DNA of 64,000 nucleotides from Ammopiptanthus mongolicus (taxonomy: Eukaryota > Streptophyta > Magnoliopsida > Fabales > Fabaceae). The notes below the pieces were generated by a model, which did no database searches, had not been told where the DNA came from, and saw only the letters and a list, made by a program, of their open reading frames with translations. Position 1 is the first letter of the stretch. The number at the start of each line of letters is the position of its first letter. The stretch is taken from NCBI GenBank assembly GCA_039655645.1, contig CM077345.1:4040053-4104052 (forward strand). The letters run 5' to 3'. Below are positions 10,392 through 22,390 of this stretch, piece by piece. Position numbers and translations under genes: made by a program.

Positions 10392-11341
10392 TTTGATTGC
10401 ACAACTTCACTGAGCGCTTCAACTAGGCAACCAGGCCTAGCTAGGCGTAGAATGAATGAATGAATGAATGTTAACGTCAGATTATCTTGAATTTACGTCA
10501 CTGTTTTTTCTTCCACTTTGTCAGGCCCAGACTCAGAGTAACCTGTTCTAGTGAAAAAATATTACTTTGTAATGTTTGTTAAGTTGTTAATGTTAATTTT
10601 GAAGGGAGGCTAAACGTGTTCAACCGTGTATTTGACGTGAAAAAGTTCCACTTGCCTGATGAAATGAAGTTTCTAAATTCTGAAGTAAATTTTTTTTCTT
10701 TTTTTGATTGATTATGCCACCTAAAAGTTGTGAGATTAATTCTCCGATTGGAAGTGATAATTAGGTAAAACATTCTCCAAAACGACGATTATTATGAACC
10801 CTGAAATTACATATGAAGATCACATAGCGTTGTCGTCTAACTTCACTGCGACCAACCACCGTTAGGTTAATTACTCTAATTATTGGACTCTATATTAGAT
10901 TTTTTGTTTTATTAAAAAGTTGTTAGACGATCAAAATTCTGACATATTTTTAAAAAAAAAACTCTATCATATTATCATCCATTACATGGTTGGAAAAATT
11001 ATTTATAAGAAAATAATCACCCATTTTTCATAAGCTCTAGTAAATTTTTTTATTAAAAGTTATTTTGAATACCAAGCTAATTTAAATTACACATCAATGT
11101 ATTAAACTTAAATAAAAAAAATAATAAAGAGAAAGAATTACAATATAAAAAGTTACATTATTTGAACACCCAAAATATTACACATGACAAAACCTCACTT
11201 ATATTTGCATACCGCAAATTCATTACAACAAATTTGTCTTTCAGTGACAGTCAAAATCTGTCATGATATGTTTAAAATTATTAGGTATATATAAAACTTA
11301 CATTCATCTACAGCCGGTCCATCTGTCTATTATGAGTGACA
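10392..11341. other. Intergenic; possible decayed CACTA terminus
   Basis: Holds the 3' flank of the proline-rich gene with an AATG-type tandem (10450-10470), then AT-rich sequence. CATTACAACAAATTTG near 11220 resembles a CACTA-transposon end, but no partner end was identified. Confidence 0.35.
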
Positions 11342-11342
11342 A

Positions 11343-11756
11343 ATGTAACGACCCGAACTGCTTTCAGGATTGTCGCCTGTCCCCACAAACTAACACGGGT
11401 CTTTTCAACGTGTTTTGTCCCTACTCACACGCTTTCTAGAAAACTTCCTAAAAGGTCACTCATCCCACAAGTGCTCCAAGTCAAGCACGCTTAACTATGG
11501 AGTTCTTATGTTCTGGGCTGCCAAAAAGAAGATGCATTTTGTTGGTATAGGTAGTACCAATCAATTCTTATAAGTATTCCTTCAACTGTACAATCCCATA
11601 CCTGCACAGCCTCAGGATCCCTCTCATTCCGATGTGAATTCAGTTCATTCATGTATCCCTTTGCATAGAAGCTTGTAAGAAGTCGCTCCTTGTCCGTGCC
11701 TCATGCACCATCGATCACTCCCGCCTTCGTCAGCCTCAGGCGTTTCAACGAATACC
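11343..11756. mobile_element. Cassandra-like solo LTR with 5S rRNA-derived segment
   Basis: The block starts TGTAACGACCCGAACTG, a typical LTR start. Between 11440 and 11510 it carries sequence that on the minus strand matches plant 5S rRNA: AGTTAAGCGTGCTTG (11482-11496) is a full match to the 5S A-box region, preceded by an AGAACTCC-like stretch and followed by GGGATGAGTGACCT, a diverged C-box. Cassandra terminal-repeat retrotransposons are known to carry such 5S domains in their LTRs. I see only one LTR and no internal region or primer-binding site, and the right boundary is approximate. Confidence 0.6.
11440..11510 (-). ncRNA. 5S rRNA-like Pol III promoter segment (inside LTR)
   Basis: The minus strand preserves the 5S internal A-box region exactly for 15 bases, while the intermediate element and C-box are diverged. 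This is an LTR-borne relic and not a functional 5S gene: it lacks both 5S ends. Confidence 0.55.
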
Positions 11757-12612
11757 AATGACAATTGATTGTTATTATAGGTTTTATCTACGGTCCACAT
11801 ATCGTTACCTACAATTGCATTTATCTGTCAATAGGTTTTACCTATGCTCCACCTACCTTTACTCACGGTTTAGCCAACAATAATACTTATACCTATAATT
11901 TTAATGACGGTTACTAAAAGTGTCTGTAGGTATATGAAAAATTTCTTCCATTCTAACTTTGTATACAGCCTAGGATTCAACCACATCCATTCTGTGATAG
12001 TCATATCTAAATGTACATATTTTATTTTTCATACAAAAAATAGTTTAATTATACTACTTATCTATTGTAAGGATAATATATACAAAAGGCTATTAACATT
12101 TAGGATCAGAATATTTTCTGAACATCTATTTTTGGCACCCAGTATAAAAATCATAAACTGATATAAGTGGGAGTAGATATCCAGATCTACCATATCTTAA
12201 GGTAGAGTAAATGTAAAACTATTGCCATCCCTAGCAATATTTATTTTATTTTTTGAAAACCTCAAAGAAAGTAAAACTAGAAAAGTATGCAGATACATAA
12301 TTTATTAAAAATATTTTTAAAATGCGCACTTCATGAAGTATAATACAAAACGAAACGCTACTGATAAATCTTTTTTTATGAATATAATCAAATGTTATAT
12401 TGGTGAATGCCTACATTCTATACAAAATTCCTAAAAGCTGGGCGCAAATACCCACCAACAGCCCAGTAGATTCGTTCGTCGCTTCTGGGCATTGACGCAT
12501 GGCCCAATATGAAGTAAACTCAGTTATTATACTCCGCTAAATCTAATAAGCCTCAGACTTTGACCTGGGCTAAGTTTAACTATCTTACGAATTTGCATCA
12601 CCATTAGTCTTT
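11757..12612. other. Intergenic, no gene recognised
   Basis: The first 150 bp contain short repeats of the TAGGTTTTATCTA-GGTCCAC type (near 11780 and 11830). The rest is AT-rich and non-coding as far as I can see. Confidence 0.45.
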
Positions 12613-13770
12613 GGCATTTATTTTTTATACCTCCTTAATTGTTATTCCCACCAACCCTCCCCCAATTTTTTTTTATTTTGTTCCCCAAAATACCCCTATC
12701 TCTTCTGTCTTCCCCTTCTCCTTCTCACCCCATTTTACAATCCCTCACATGCTCTTCTTTTTCACCCACCTCCCACCACACCCTTCCCCTTCCTTTTCTT
12801 CTTCTTCTTCTTCTTTTTCGGTATCACCAACAAGTAGCCACCGTCACCCTTTCACTAAGGTAGACTATTACTAACACTGTAGCGTTTTTCTGGTAAGTCT
12901 CACCTGTCTTCAAACCTCCCCATTTGTCTTCCATCCCCATGGGTATGCCCAAGCCCATATGGTTTGTCTTCCACTCCCAACTTCCTCAAACCATTGCAGT
13001 CACGCATCCATTCCAAAACCACGACGCAGTTAACGCCCGGTGGCCGCAAGCTCCGCCACGCACACCCCTATACTGCAAGCTCAATCCAGTGACGCGTCTT
13101 CACGCCACAGCACTCGTCGCCACAAGCCACTGTTGTTTAACCTCCGCAAGCCACAACAACCATCACAGTCTCGCCATAACAGCGAAACCTCAACACGACT
13201 TTCGCTTAAGAACAGCTCCAACACAGAGCAGAGTCGCTGCACGTGCACCACCAGTCTCCGACGTGTTCCCCGATTACCACCGTCCCGGCAAGTCTCTGCT
13301 TAGCCACTCTCCATCAAATAAAGTGAGGGGAAAAAGTAAATTGAAATAAATACTTGATTATATGATATTGAAACCGGACAGCAGGACTGAAATACAAGGT
13401 TGTGTTATAGATGAGGTGCAAGGTGTGTTTGTTGTTGTTCAACAAATAGTTGATATTCAAGCCGACCGGAACAAACTTCTAGATATTACCTTACGGAAAG
13501 TATAATTCAAATTGATAAATTACGGAAACTATATATTGATAAATTCTATATATCACAGACCTTACGGAAAGTATAATTCAAATCGATAAATTTACCTTAC
13601 TGAAACTTCTAAATTGAATACCTTTCATAGTTTCATAACTATAAAAATCAGGAAAAAAAATGCTACATGTAAGGGGTGGGAAGAGATAAGGATATTTGTG
13701 GGATTTAATTAGAAAATAATGAAGAAAGGAGGTAGGAAAATTAAATGATGGGATATGAAAAACAAATGCC
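12613..13770. mobile_element. Non-autonomous MULE (1,158 bp), possible Pack-MULE
   Basis: The left end (GGCATTTATTTTTTATACC) and the right end read on the minus strand (GGCATTTGTTTTTCATATCC) are inverted repeats. Flanks are TTAGTCTTT (12604-12612) and TTAATCTTT (13771-13779), a 9-bp target duplication with one mismatch, as expected of Mutator-like elements. The core at about 12900-13320 is distinctly GC-rich and looks unlike the AT-rich ends, suggesting captured host DNA. The interior at 13490-13620 repeats TTACGGAAA-type motifs also seen in the MULE at 1246-3676, so it is probably a deletion derivative of the same family. Confidence 0.75.
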
Positions 13771-13779
13771 TTAATCTTT

Positions 13780-14685
13780 CATTATGCTCTGTTGGATCAC
13801 TCTAAGAATTAAAATGAAAATGCTCTCAACTGGGCCACAGTATAGTTACTCTCCGGTCTTCGATCTAGGCTCTTATCTATTTTCCTTAGTTATTGGTCGT
13901 TTAAAGCTTCTACCGTTGACCCAAAAACAAAACGTTTCTACAAAAAAAAAATGACATTTTTAACAAAGTTTTTCTAGTAATATTCATAAACAACTTCCAA
14001 ATCCTTATTCTAAAAAATATATATAAAAAAGGGGTTGGTCTAACCTAGATGAGAGCATTTAATGTGTGGATAAACATATGATAACAAGTTTAAATACTGG
14101 TCATACCAAATTCTATGACCAGTAATGCTCGTTTGTAGGAAGTAAGATTCGTAAAACGACGTACGGAACAACTATCTTCATATTATTTGTCATGCATCTT
14201 GACAATTCCTTCTTAAAAACATATTTTCCTTTTTGATTGTAATTGATCCACTTAAATATGTTATGGATTCGTTGTCAAACTTTTACACTAAATAACGATG
14301 TTCTAGAATTAAGCAATAAGGAATATTTTGTGAATCCCTTCATCCCAACCTAACTGATGTGTCTTTCACGGGTTTGAGAAGATAAATTAGTTAACCATAT
14401 GAAAGTGATCCAAACACCACTTGACAATTATACTTTAATGAAAAAACATTCCATCCTTCAATGTATCCATTCATTACTCACTACTCTGTTTATATCATTT
14501 CTTTACACCCATTTTCTTTTACCTAAAAAGCATAGTCAAATGACACCTGTCATAACAAACTACTACTGCTGAAACGTAAATATCAACTAAGGTGATAACT
14601 AATAATTGATAAATGCATTGCCTAATACCAGAATATTCATGGCTAACTTGGACTCTTTCTTTTTGCTTTAGATAAAATCATTGAG
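13780..14685. other. Intergenic, nothing recognised
   Basis: AT-rich, no supported feature. Confidence 0.5.
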
Positions 14686-15215
14686 CTATTTGGGCTTCTT
14701 TTTGTTTCTGTTGGGTCTGTGATAAGCAATGGCCCCAAGTGTCTCACAAGTTTCTTCAGCTGGATCCACTATTGTAGCATTACTCCACCCATTGAGAAGG
14801 ATCTTGGCCTCAAGATCAAAAGAATGGTAGTTCGAGCGGATAAAGTCTTTAGATAACCAAGTGGCTTCATATATGTCTTGTCTCTCCCAATTCACGAGAA
14901 ACTCAGTGATATCTCTTTGCTTTGTGCGAGTTCGACGATGGCGGAGGATGTCAATCGGTACGACAGTGGGTACTAGAGCAGATGAACCGAGGCGTAGAGG
15001 GATTACTTGGGTGTTTGGTTGTCCATGGCAAGGTTTGAGAAGAGAGCTATGGAAAACTGGGTGGATCCAGGAGGAAACAGGGAGATCCAACTCGTATGTC
15101 ACCGGACCTAGACGGTGAATGATATGGAAAGAGCCGATGAATCACTTCACGAGCTCAGGAAACACTCTTCCGCGAACGGAGGTCAGCCGATACGGTTGGA
15201 GCTTAAGGTAAATCC
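14686..15215 (-). pseudogene. Ty3/gypsy pol 3' end (chromodomain-like tail), broken
   Basis: On the minus strand the frame reads through LKLQPYRL, an in-frame stop, HRLGPVTYELDLP, IHPVFHSSLLKP, PIDILRHRRTR, ITEFLVNWER and EATWLSKDFI. That is the order seen at the end of plant gypsy polyproteins: the integrase C-terminal GPF-I/IG-VAY-L region, the IHPVFH-SLLKP signature and a chromodomain-like LVKW-EATWE tail. The stop lies near 15145, and upstream integrase and RT are absent. It is an isolated fragment with no LTR identified. The open stretch from 15102 to 14686 would give 138 residues, but it is not a gene in its own right. Confidence 0.75.
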
Positions 15216-15289
15216 ATTATTGGGGACATTCTGCACCTAACGAAGGCAATAAGATGACCATTTTGGGACAAAACTGCACCAAAAAACGA

Positions 15290-15500
15290 GGTTAAGGCAT
15301 TAATGGTGACCTCGAAAGGGGCTGGAAAATCAGGGAAGTCGGTGTTTGGGAAGCCAGCTTCCTTTCAACTGGTTTTTTTTTTCTTGTCGAGAAGTCGACA
15401 TTCCATTTGCTGACTTCCCTAGTTGGTTGTTCCATTTTTTTTTTCACATTCAAATTGGGAAGTCGGCACCTCATTTGTTGACATCTCATGTCATCTTTTT
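15290..15500. repeat. GAAGTCG / CTTCCC palindromic motif cluster
   Basis: Inverted and direct copies of GGGAAGTCGG, GAGAAGTCGACA, GACTTCCC and GGGAAGTCGGCACC recur within about 170 bp. A related phrase, ACTTCCC-ACTGGTTGTGAC, occurs in the foldback element at 21655-22382. It may be the core of a decayed element; ends were not identified. Confidence 0.5.
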
Positions 15501-15798
15501 TGAAAACTTTGAAATATAATAAATATTTGATGTTTAAAAAAGAGGGAAAAAAAAAACATATAAGGGAAGTTGATTTAAAAAGATGACCAATTTGAAAAAT
15601 AATTGGGGAAAATGTGTATTTTTGAAAATATATTTTCTTTAATAATTTTGCCATACTTATAATCTTATTTTAAACTTTATATTTTTGTCTCCTCATTGTT
15701 CCTGCGTCACTGTCCGCAATCAAATGAAAATTAGTATTATTATGGTTGTTCATGGGCCAATTTGTTACGGTTCCACGAAAAAAAACAATCAAAATCAA

Positions 15799-16478
15799 GG
15801 GTGTTACTTTTTACACCATAATTTTTTTAAAAACATTTGAATATTCCTAAAATACCCCTAACTATCTTAATACACTCCATAACTCTCATCCCCTTTTCTT
15901 CCTCTTTCCCTCTTCTCCCTCCTCACCCTCACCCTCCATTTTTCTCACCTCAAAATCAAATTAACATAATTATCACGTTCCGTTCATGTTTCCTCCTACT
16001 CCCAATTATATGTCTCTCAACAGTATCCTTCAAATTATAGGAGGCATCATCAGTGTTTATGACTCAATTCAACCATGAATATTGAATGAATAAAGGAGAT
16101 TTATATAGAGAGAGAAAGGGGTTTGGGATTTGCAGACGAAGTCGTGAAAATCATAAATAATAATTAAAAACACAAATAGTAGTGTCTTTCCCCTTTTTGT
16201 TTTGTTTTGCTTTCTTCTAATTCAATGGGTGGGTACTATATTCTTCGGTAAACAATACTATTTTTTCTTTTTTTAATTTTTCAGAATACTTACTTTTTTC
16301 CTCCAAACCCTTAAAAGAAAAAAGAAAGAGGAAGAAAAGTAGAGAGGGGCGGTGTGGTATATTTCTATTTATAGGTTATGAAGTGTATTAAAATAGTTGA
16401 AGTATTTTAGGAATATTCAAATGTTTTTAAAACAATTGTGGTGTATGAAAAAAAATTGTGGTGTAAAAAGTAACACCC
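15799..16478. mobile_element. Inverted-repeat miniature element (680 bp)
   Basis: The left end GGGTGTTACTTTTTACACCA and the right end (TGGTGTAAAAAGTAACACCC) are exact reverse complements for 20 bp. The repeat continues with mismatches for about 100 bp (through ACATTTGAATATTCCTAAAA). Flanks CAAAATCAA and TAAAATTAG are at best a diverged 9-bp duplication. The interior is C/T-rich on one side and A/G-rich on the other, with no coding capacity. Probably MULE-type. Confidence 0.8.
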
Positions 16479-16684
16479 TAAAATTAGTGGTTAGTTTGAT
16501 TTAGATTTGCATTTTTGGTAAAGAAAGCCAAACCAAATAAACTCGATCAAGGACACGTTTTTTGATTCAAAAATATGATTAAAAAAACGTAAACCTTTCT
16601 CATAAAAAATAATGATAAAAATGAAAATGTCAAATTAGACAATATATGAAAGTTTTAAACAATCAAAAGCTACTATGCAAAGAT

Positions 16685-16717
<33 letters not shown>

Positions 16718-18338
16718 TTGTTTAATCGGTTTGGTTCAATTTTAGAAATCTTGAATTCGAGAATGAAACCAATTAATATCGAATATTAATTGATCTGATT
16801 TGGATTCAACTCGAATATTAAAAAAATCCGAACCAAAAAATTTGATTCGGTTTAATTTTTCAGATTCATCCAATTGATCCGATGAATGAACAGCCCTAAG
16901 TATTATAAACAATTTAAACGAGCTGAATTTGTAAGAATAAAGTCCCGGTATCACCTATAAATTTATCACATATCTTTCATCCAAATATAATATTTCAAAT
17001 AATCCAACATATATTTTTCGAACCAAATAGCAAATATCAATCAACTAGTGATATAAATATCATGTGTCTGCAACAACGATAATATTTGCATATTAATTTG
17101 TAGAGAGTAAAAAAAGAAACACACATTTTAATACGCTTTTTATTCTGTTTTTTCATTCCCAAACTGAAAAACCATAAAGTGAGATAAAATTTATGATTTA
17201 CACGTACGTGATAAGGTGATAAAACTTCTTTAAATTAAATTTGAGGGTAAAGCAAAAAAAATAAAATGAATCCATTATTGATTAGTTAAAATAAATTAAA
17301 ATAAAAATACATTTTAATTAATTAAAAGTAAACAAATTCTTAATTTCTCAATTTAATCGCTTTATACTTAAATTCCTATTATCAATATGTGATTTATCCG
17401 AATAATAATAAAATCGGACTTTTTAAACATGTGATTAAAGATTATACTTCTGACTTTTATATATAATTTGATTGGGAGTGAACAATCCTTAAATGTTGTT
17501 CAAGTCTTCCGAGCTCTAGCAGAGATTAGTCATTATTTAATGTTTAGGATGGTGAATAATTTATATCAATAACATCCTTACATAAGAACAAAACTCCTAT
17601 CGGAGAAATCTTTTCCTTACGCATACCAGTGCCGGTGCGGACGTTTGTCTGTTGTGACTGGGGCCATGGGTCTCGCTGGATTTAAAAGGTAGGCCCAACG
17701 TGATTTAAAATGGACCACAGGCCCTTGTTAGCTTGTATACATTGTGGCAAAGTACTATGATTGGTTCCGATTCCTTGCCGTCATTATTATGCCGTGGTTA
17801 GAAAATTCATTTGCAATTTTGAGTTTCAATAAATGAGTTTATAAATTTGGTTTTAATTAAATTTTTTTATAGTAATTTATAACACTTTATTTTTAAAAAT
17901 GATTTTGGTAGAATAAATATTATCTGATTAGTTAATTAAACAGACTTTTAGATATATTACCAAATTAATCAGTAATATGAATGTTGAGAAGATAAGAAAA
18001 TATCTTAATTTCTAAGAATATATTATGATAAAAGTATAGAAAACTCAACCTGACTTTTGGTAAATGGAAAATGGGAAAAAAAATTCTTAGTTCTTAAACA
18101 AAATTTGAAGATCAAATCGAGTCATAACTAACTAACTTTATAAACTTCAAACATATTAAAAAGTTTAAAATTAAATTTGGACCTTACAAACACAGTTTTA
18201 AAAAAACCCCAACCGTCAAACATGCACTAAACAGTGCAGCATAACCAATATGTCAAATTAAAAACTATTAACCATAGTTTAAACAAAAAAATAGGGTTGA
18301 CACATCTTGTTAAGTCTTTTACAATTCTACTCATATTC
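16479..18338. other. Intergenic with (TA)n(TG)n microsatellite at about 16685-16718
   Basis: No gene is supported. A TA/TG dinucleotide tract lies near 16685. A fragment similar to repeat family S lies near 17440-17500. Confidence 0.5.
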
Positions 18339-18346
18339 ATTGTGAG

Positions 18347-18723
18347 TAGGGACGGAGCTACAACCAAGAGAATGGGGCAATTGGCCCTACTACGCAAAAG
18401 AATTAAATTACAAAATTTAATAATTTTGATTTTGATCCCACAAAAAAAATGAGGTTGCCTTCACATATCAAATTATTACCTAACTTTTGGTAAGAGCGAA
18501 AATTACTTTTATAATCTATCATCTTTTACTTAATAAATTGCTTCTTATATCATTTCTCACATATTGATGTATGTTTCACATTGAAATCGGACCAGGTTAT
18601 ATTTTGTCTATTTAATATCAGTTTTTTTTATCGCTTATACATATTTATAATATTTTTCTTTAGTAAAAATATTTATAAATTATTTTTTGCCCCCACTAAC
18701 CAAAATTTCTGGATCCATCCCTG
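18347..18723. mobile_element. hAT-type miniature element (377 bp)
   Basis: The left end TAGGGACGGAGC and the right end read on the minus strand (CAGGGATGGATCC) form short inverted repeats. Flanks ATTGTGAG (18339-18346) and ACTGTGAG (18724-18731) are an 8-bp target duplication with one mismatch. The core is AT-rich and non-coding. Similar GGCGGA-type ends occur at 57859-58353 and 49673. Confidence 0.75.
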
Positions 18724-18739
18724 ACTGTGAGTCTGTGAC

Positions 18740-18870
18740 TTGGGTTCGATTCTCATATTTCTCTTGCTGATAAGTAATATGTAAATTCCACTTTAAATCC
18801 TCGCTGAAATCGGTGGTCTTCTCTGACCTTGCAAGAGCTGTGTCTTTCCCTAATCTTAACTTTTATACAT
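18740..18870 (+). repeat. SINE-like dispersed repeat, copy 1
   Basis: A 130-bp unit beginning GGGTTCGATTCTCA, which resembles a tRNA-derived B-box. It contains TATGTAAATTC, TCTGACCTTGCAAGA and CCCTAATCTTAACTTTTAT. The same blocks in the same order occur on the minus strand at 45200-45325. No poly(A) tail or target duplication was defined. Confidence 0.55.
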
Positions 18871-20784
18871 AAAAAATCATAGTTTAAACAGTAGATTTGT
18901 CATTTCTTTTTTTATAAATTTAATTAAAATTACCACTTTCTAATAATACGATTTTAAAATGTTGAAGAAACAAACAAAAATTCACATCTCATTTTTTTAG
19001 TTTGATTTTGATATATTGTTCGTATAAAATATTTAACACGATCAACTAATTATACTTTGCTATGTGTGTGACTTCAAATGTGATTATTATAAGAGTTAAA
19101 TATATTTAATGATGTGATAATACATGTTGGACTAATATTATAATTTTTTTTATAAGAACAATGCATTATAATTTAATTAAATTTTTTAGCTAACAAAATT
19201 ACGTGATAGTTAAATATAACTTTGGTTTTAGTGTAAGTTTTGTATCCAAGCATAGGTTTTGTTTTGTGTATTTTTGTGTTGATCACGTTTAGTTTTGTGA
19301 ATCTTGACTTATCCATGGCAAGTTATTTATGGTAAGGAGTGAGAATAAATCAGACTCTACATTAAAGATATATAGTATAGCTTGTTGTTTTTGCCTACAT
19401 AAATCTAGCTTATTTTGTAAACAAGCATAGTCCAAATTTTTTGAAAGATCAATTTGATTATAAACATGTGAACCTATAATTCATCCTACTTCTCATAAAC
19501 TTTTCACAAAAGTATCATAACTTAATATCTATCGCATAAAAGAAAAAAATGAAAGAAAATCAATTAAAAATTATGAAAATATGTTCCTGTCCAATGCACT
19601 ATAAACTGTTACCCCAATAAATAAGTTCAGTACTTTTCTTTTAGTTGTTGGGCTGTAAATTTAGAATATTTGTATACTCTATGTGGTCTTTGATATTTCT
19701 TTTTCTCCTCTATATATTATGTCATTTCTTTTGGTAATTCGCTGTTTTCTTATCTAAATATTATAACCCAAATCCATGACGTGTAGTCATGGAACATGGT
19801 TATCGGCATTATCCTGATTTTGCCGAGTTTAGATCCAAAGAATGTCAAACTAATTTATAGAGTGATAAAGAGTTTGGATCCATTAAATAAATGATTAGAA
19901 ATTCGATTTCTGACTTTTATATATGAATAAAATTTGATTGAAAAAGATCAACCCTTAAATATGATCTAATATTTCACAGAATTAGTCTTCGCAATTATGC
20001 GCGAAAAATACCTTTAAAAAAAAACTAACTTATAAAAAAGTACTTGTAGATTTTCATAAAAAAAAAAAACAAAAAAGGTACTTGTAGATTATATATTTGA
20101 TTCGTTAAAACAAATCTAAACCAAACATAAACTAATTCATTATTCATTCCTTGATGAGCTCTGCAAACACTTGGTGGGGCAAATAAGAGGAATAGTAATA
20201 AAAGCAGTAAGGAAGGAATTCAAACATTGCGATTTTCCAAGTTGTGGTGGTGACCGGCACCGATCCATTATAATATGAAAGAACCTGAAGTTTGAATACT
20301 TGATTAAAGTCTTATTTATATTTAAATTGTTATTATTTTTATAAGTTTAATTTTGATATATTATTTGTGTAAAATTTTTTACATACTTAAATTAATTAAT
20401 CACAAATTATTTTATGTGTGACTTTTAAGATAATTATTATAAAAGACAAACATTTTTATTGATTTTTTTGTTACAACATTTTTATTGATTTGATATTCAT
20501 AATTGATTGATAATATAAAAGCTTACACTAATCATGGATATCAATTACATCATATTTTTATTAGCAAACTTGTTTATAATTATGTATTATTATCAAAATA
20601 AAGTTTTTATATTATTAAATAATCATGAGTAATTGTTTTCAATGAATGATTGGAATGTGTTGTATTTAATGGATAGAAAACTAATATATTTAATTTTTTA
20701 ATTAACAATGATTTGTTTTATTTTTTGGTAAAAAATAATGATTTGTTTTAAATTTCTTAACAAGTGCACCTTAATTTAATTGCA
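18871..20784. other. Intergenic; contains repeat family S copy at about 19860-19985
   Basis: No gene is supported. The GAAATTCGATTTCTGACTTT phrase near 19900 matches the repeat at 9185-9300. Otherwise AT-rich. Confidence 0.45.
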
Positions 20785-20794
20785 ATTTCAAATA

Positions 20795-21291
20795 GGGTTA
20801 AACATGTTTTTGGTCTCTCAAAAATAAATGGATTTTGGTTTTGATCCCTGTAAAAAAATTTCTTTGGTTTTCATACTTTTAAAATATGAAATTACTAATT
20901 TTGGTCCCTATAAAATAAGTAATTTTTGGTTTCGATCCCTGTAAATTATTTTTCTTTGATTTTCATCCCTTTAAAATTTAATATTACCATTTATAGTCCC
21001 TAACATTCATTTTAGGATAGATAAATATAATTCATTTTAGGGTTCAAGAATTTTTCTTGGGGAATCATATTCTAACATGAGATCACAGAAGTCATTGGCT
21101 GTCACTTGGGATAACCATATGATCTTCTGTTAGACACATAAGTAGTTAATCGATATCACACATCACACGATAATAGGGACCAAAAATAGTGATTTTAGAT
21201 TTTAGAAGGACAAAAATCCAAAGAATTTTTTTTTTATAGGGACCAAAACCAGAATTCGTTCATTTTACGGGGACTAAAAACATATTTAACC
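20795..21291. mobile_element. MULE-type miniature element (497 bp)
   Basis: The left end GGGTTAAACATGTTTTTGGT and the right end read on the minus strand (GGTTAAATATGTTTTTAGTC) are inverted repeats. The same sequence ATTTCAAATA flanks both sides (20785-20794 and 21292-21301), a perfect 10-bp (or 9-bp) target duplication. The interior repeats GGTCCCTATAAA / TTTGGTTTTGATCCCTGTAA phrases in both orientations. Confidence 0.8.
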
Positions 21292-21301
21292 ATTTCAAAT
21301 A

Positions 21302-21646
21302 AACATTTGATATTGAAAATAGTAATTAATTAATTAATCTAAAATAAAAGATGTTCTCCACCCAGCCCGCCAACACCACCCAAATCTATTTGATTTTATT
21401 TTATTTTAGAGTAAAGACCTAAATTCGTTCACGATAAAAAATCATGTTGATATTTTGGTCTTTCAGAAATGAAAAATAACAATTTAGTCTTTAAGAATGT
21501 AAAATGCGAGTCAAAATAGTTCCTAATAAAGACTAAAATGTTCCTAAAAATTTTCTTAAAAAGAACCAATTTGACTCATATTTTATATTATCAAATTCAT
21601 ATTTTCATTTAGGGATCAAAATATGACCGTCTTTTTTTGATGAAGA
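21302..21646. other. Intergenic, nothing recognised
   Basis: AT-rich, with phrases such as AAAATGTTCCTAAAAATTT that suggest an older miniature element, but boundaries are unclear. Confidence 0.4.
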
Positions 21647-21654
21647 CTAATTCC

Positions 21655-22382
21655 GAGGCAAATTTTTCAATATATCACTATTTCAATTTTTATTTTTCAA
21701 ACTACCACCCTTTCCAAATTATATACCAAACTACCACCATTTTTAATAATACTGAGAAGTCTCCTTTGGTGGCCACGACTTCTCAACATGATTTGGGAAA
21801 AAATTTTTGTCACACCCAGCTGGGAAGTCTGGTTCTTCACCCGTCTAAGCCTTCGTTAGTCTGATGACTTTCATCCGTCTAAGCTTTCATGCTTTCACTC
21901 GTTTAAGCCTTCGTTCGTCTGATGACTTTCACCCGTCTAAGCTTTCAACCGTCTAATGAAGCTTTCACCCGTCTAAGTCTTCATTCATTTGGTGACTTTC
22001 ACCCGTCTAATGAAGCAGACGAACGAAAGCTTAGACGGATGAAAGCATGAAAGCTTATACGGGTGAAAGTTTCATTAGACAGGTGAAAGTCATCAGACTA
22101 ACGAAGGCTTAGACAGGTGAAAGCATGAAAGCTTAGACGGGTGAAGAACCAGACTTCCCAACTGGTTGTGACAAAAAAAATTCCCCAAATTAAAACCGAC
22201 GTTAAGAAGTCGTGATTGAAGAACCAGACATCCCAACTAGCTGTGACAATTTTTTTTTCCAAATCATGTTGAGAAGTCGTGCCCTCCAAAGGAGACTTCT
22301 CAATATAATTTGAAAATAATAATAGTTTGATATATAATTTAAAAAATGAAAATTAAAACAGTGATATTATGATAAATTTGTC
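21655..22382. mobile_element. Foldback element with near full-length hairpin (728 bp)
   Basis: The left arm (from GAGGCAAATTTTTCA, then TATCACTATTTCAATTTTTA) and the right arm (ending ATTATGATAAATTTGTC) pair nearly to the centre around 22010. Exact 8-bp duplications CTAATTCC flank both sides (21647-21654 and 22383-22390). The inner arms contain repeated CCCGTCTAAGCTTTCA-like oligomers and their reverse complements; the outer arms contain GAGAAGTC and CTTCCCA-CTGG-TGTGAC motifs. Reading frames here are by-products of the repeats. A transcript would fold into one long hairpin. Confidence 0.85.
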
Positions 22383-22390
22383 CTAATTCC

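Noticed and set aside
12924..13349. 141-codon open frame in the GC-rich core of the MULE at 12613-13770
   Set aside because: It overlaps another open frame, lacks recognisable domains and lies inside a non-autonomous element; GC-rich captured DNA explains the open reading.
21637..22289. Open frames on both strands in the foldback element
   Set aside because: Both arise from the inverted repeat arms and oligomer arrays; no coding features.
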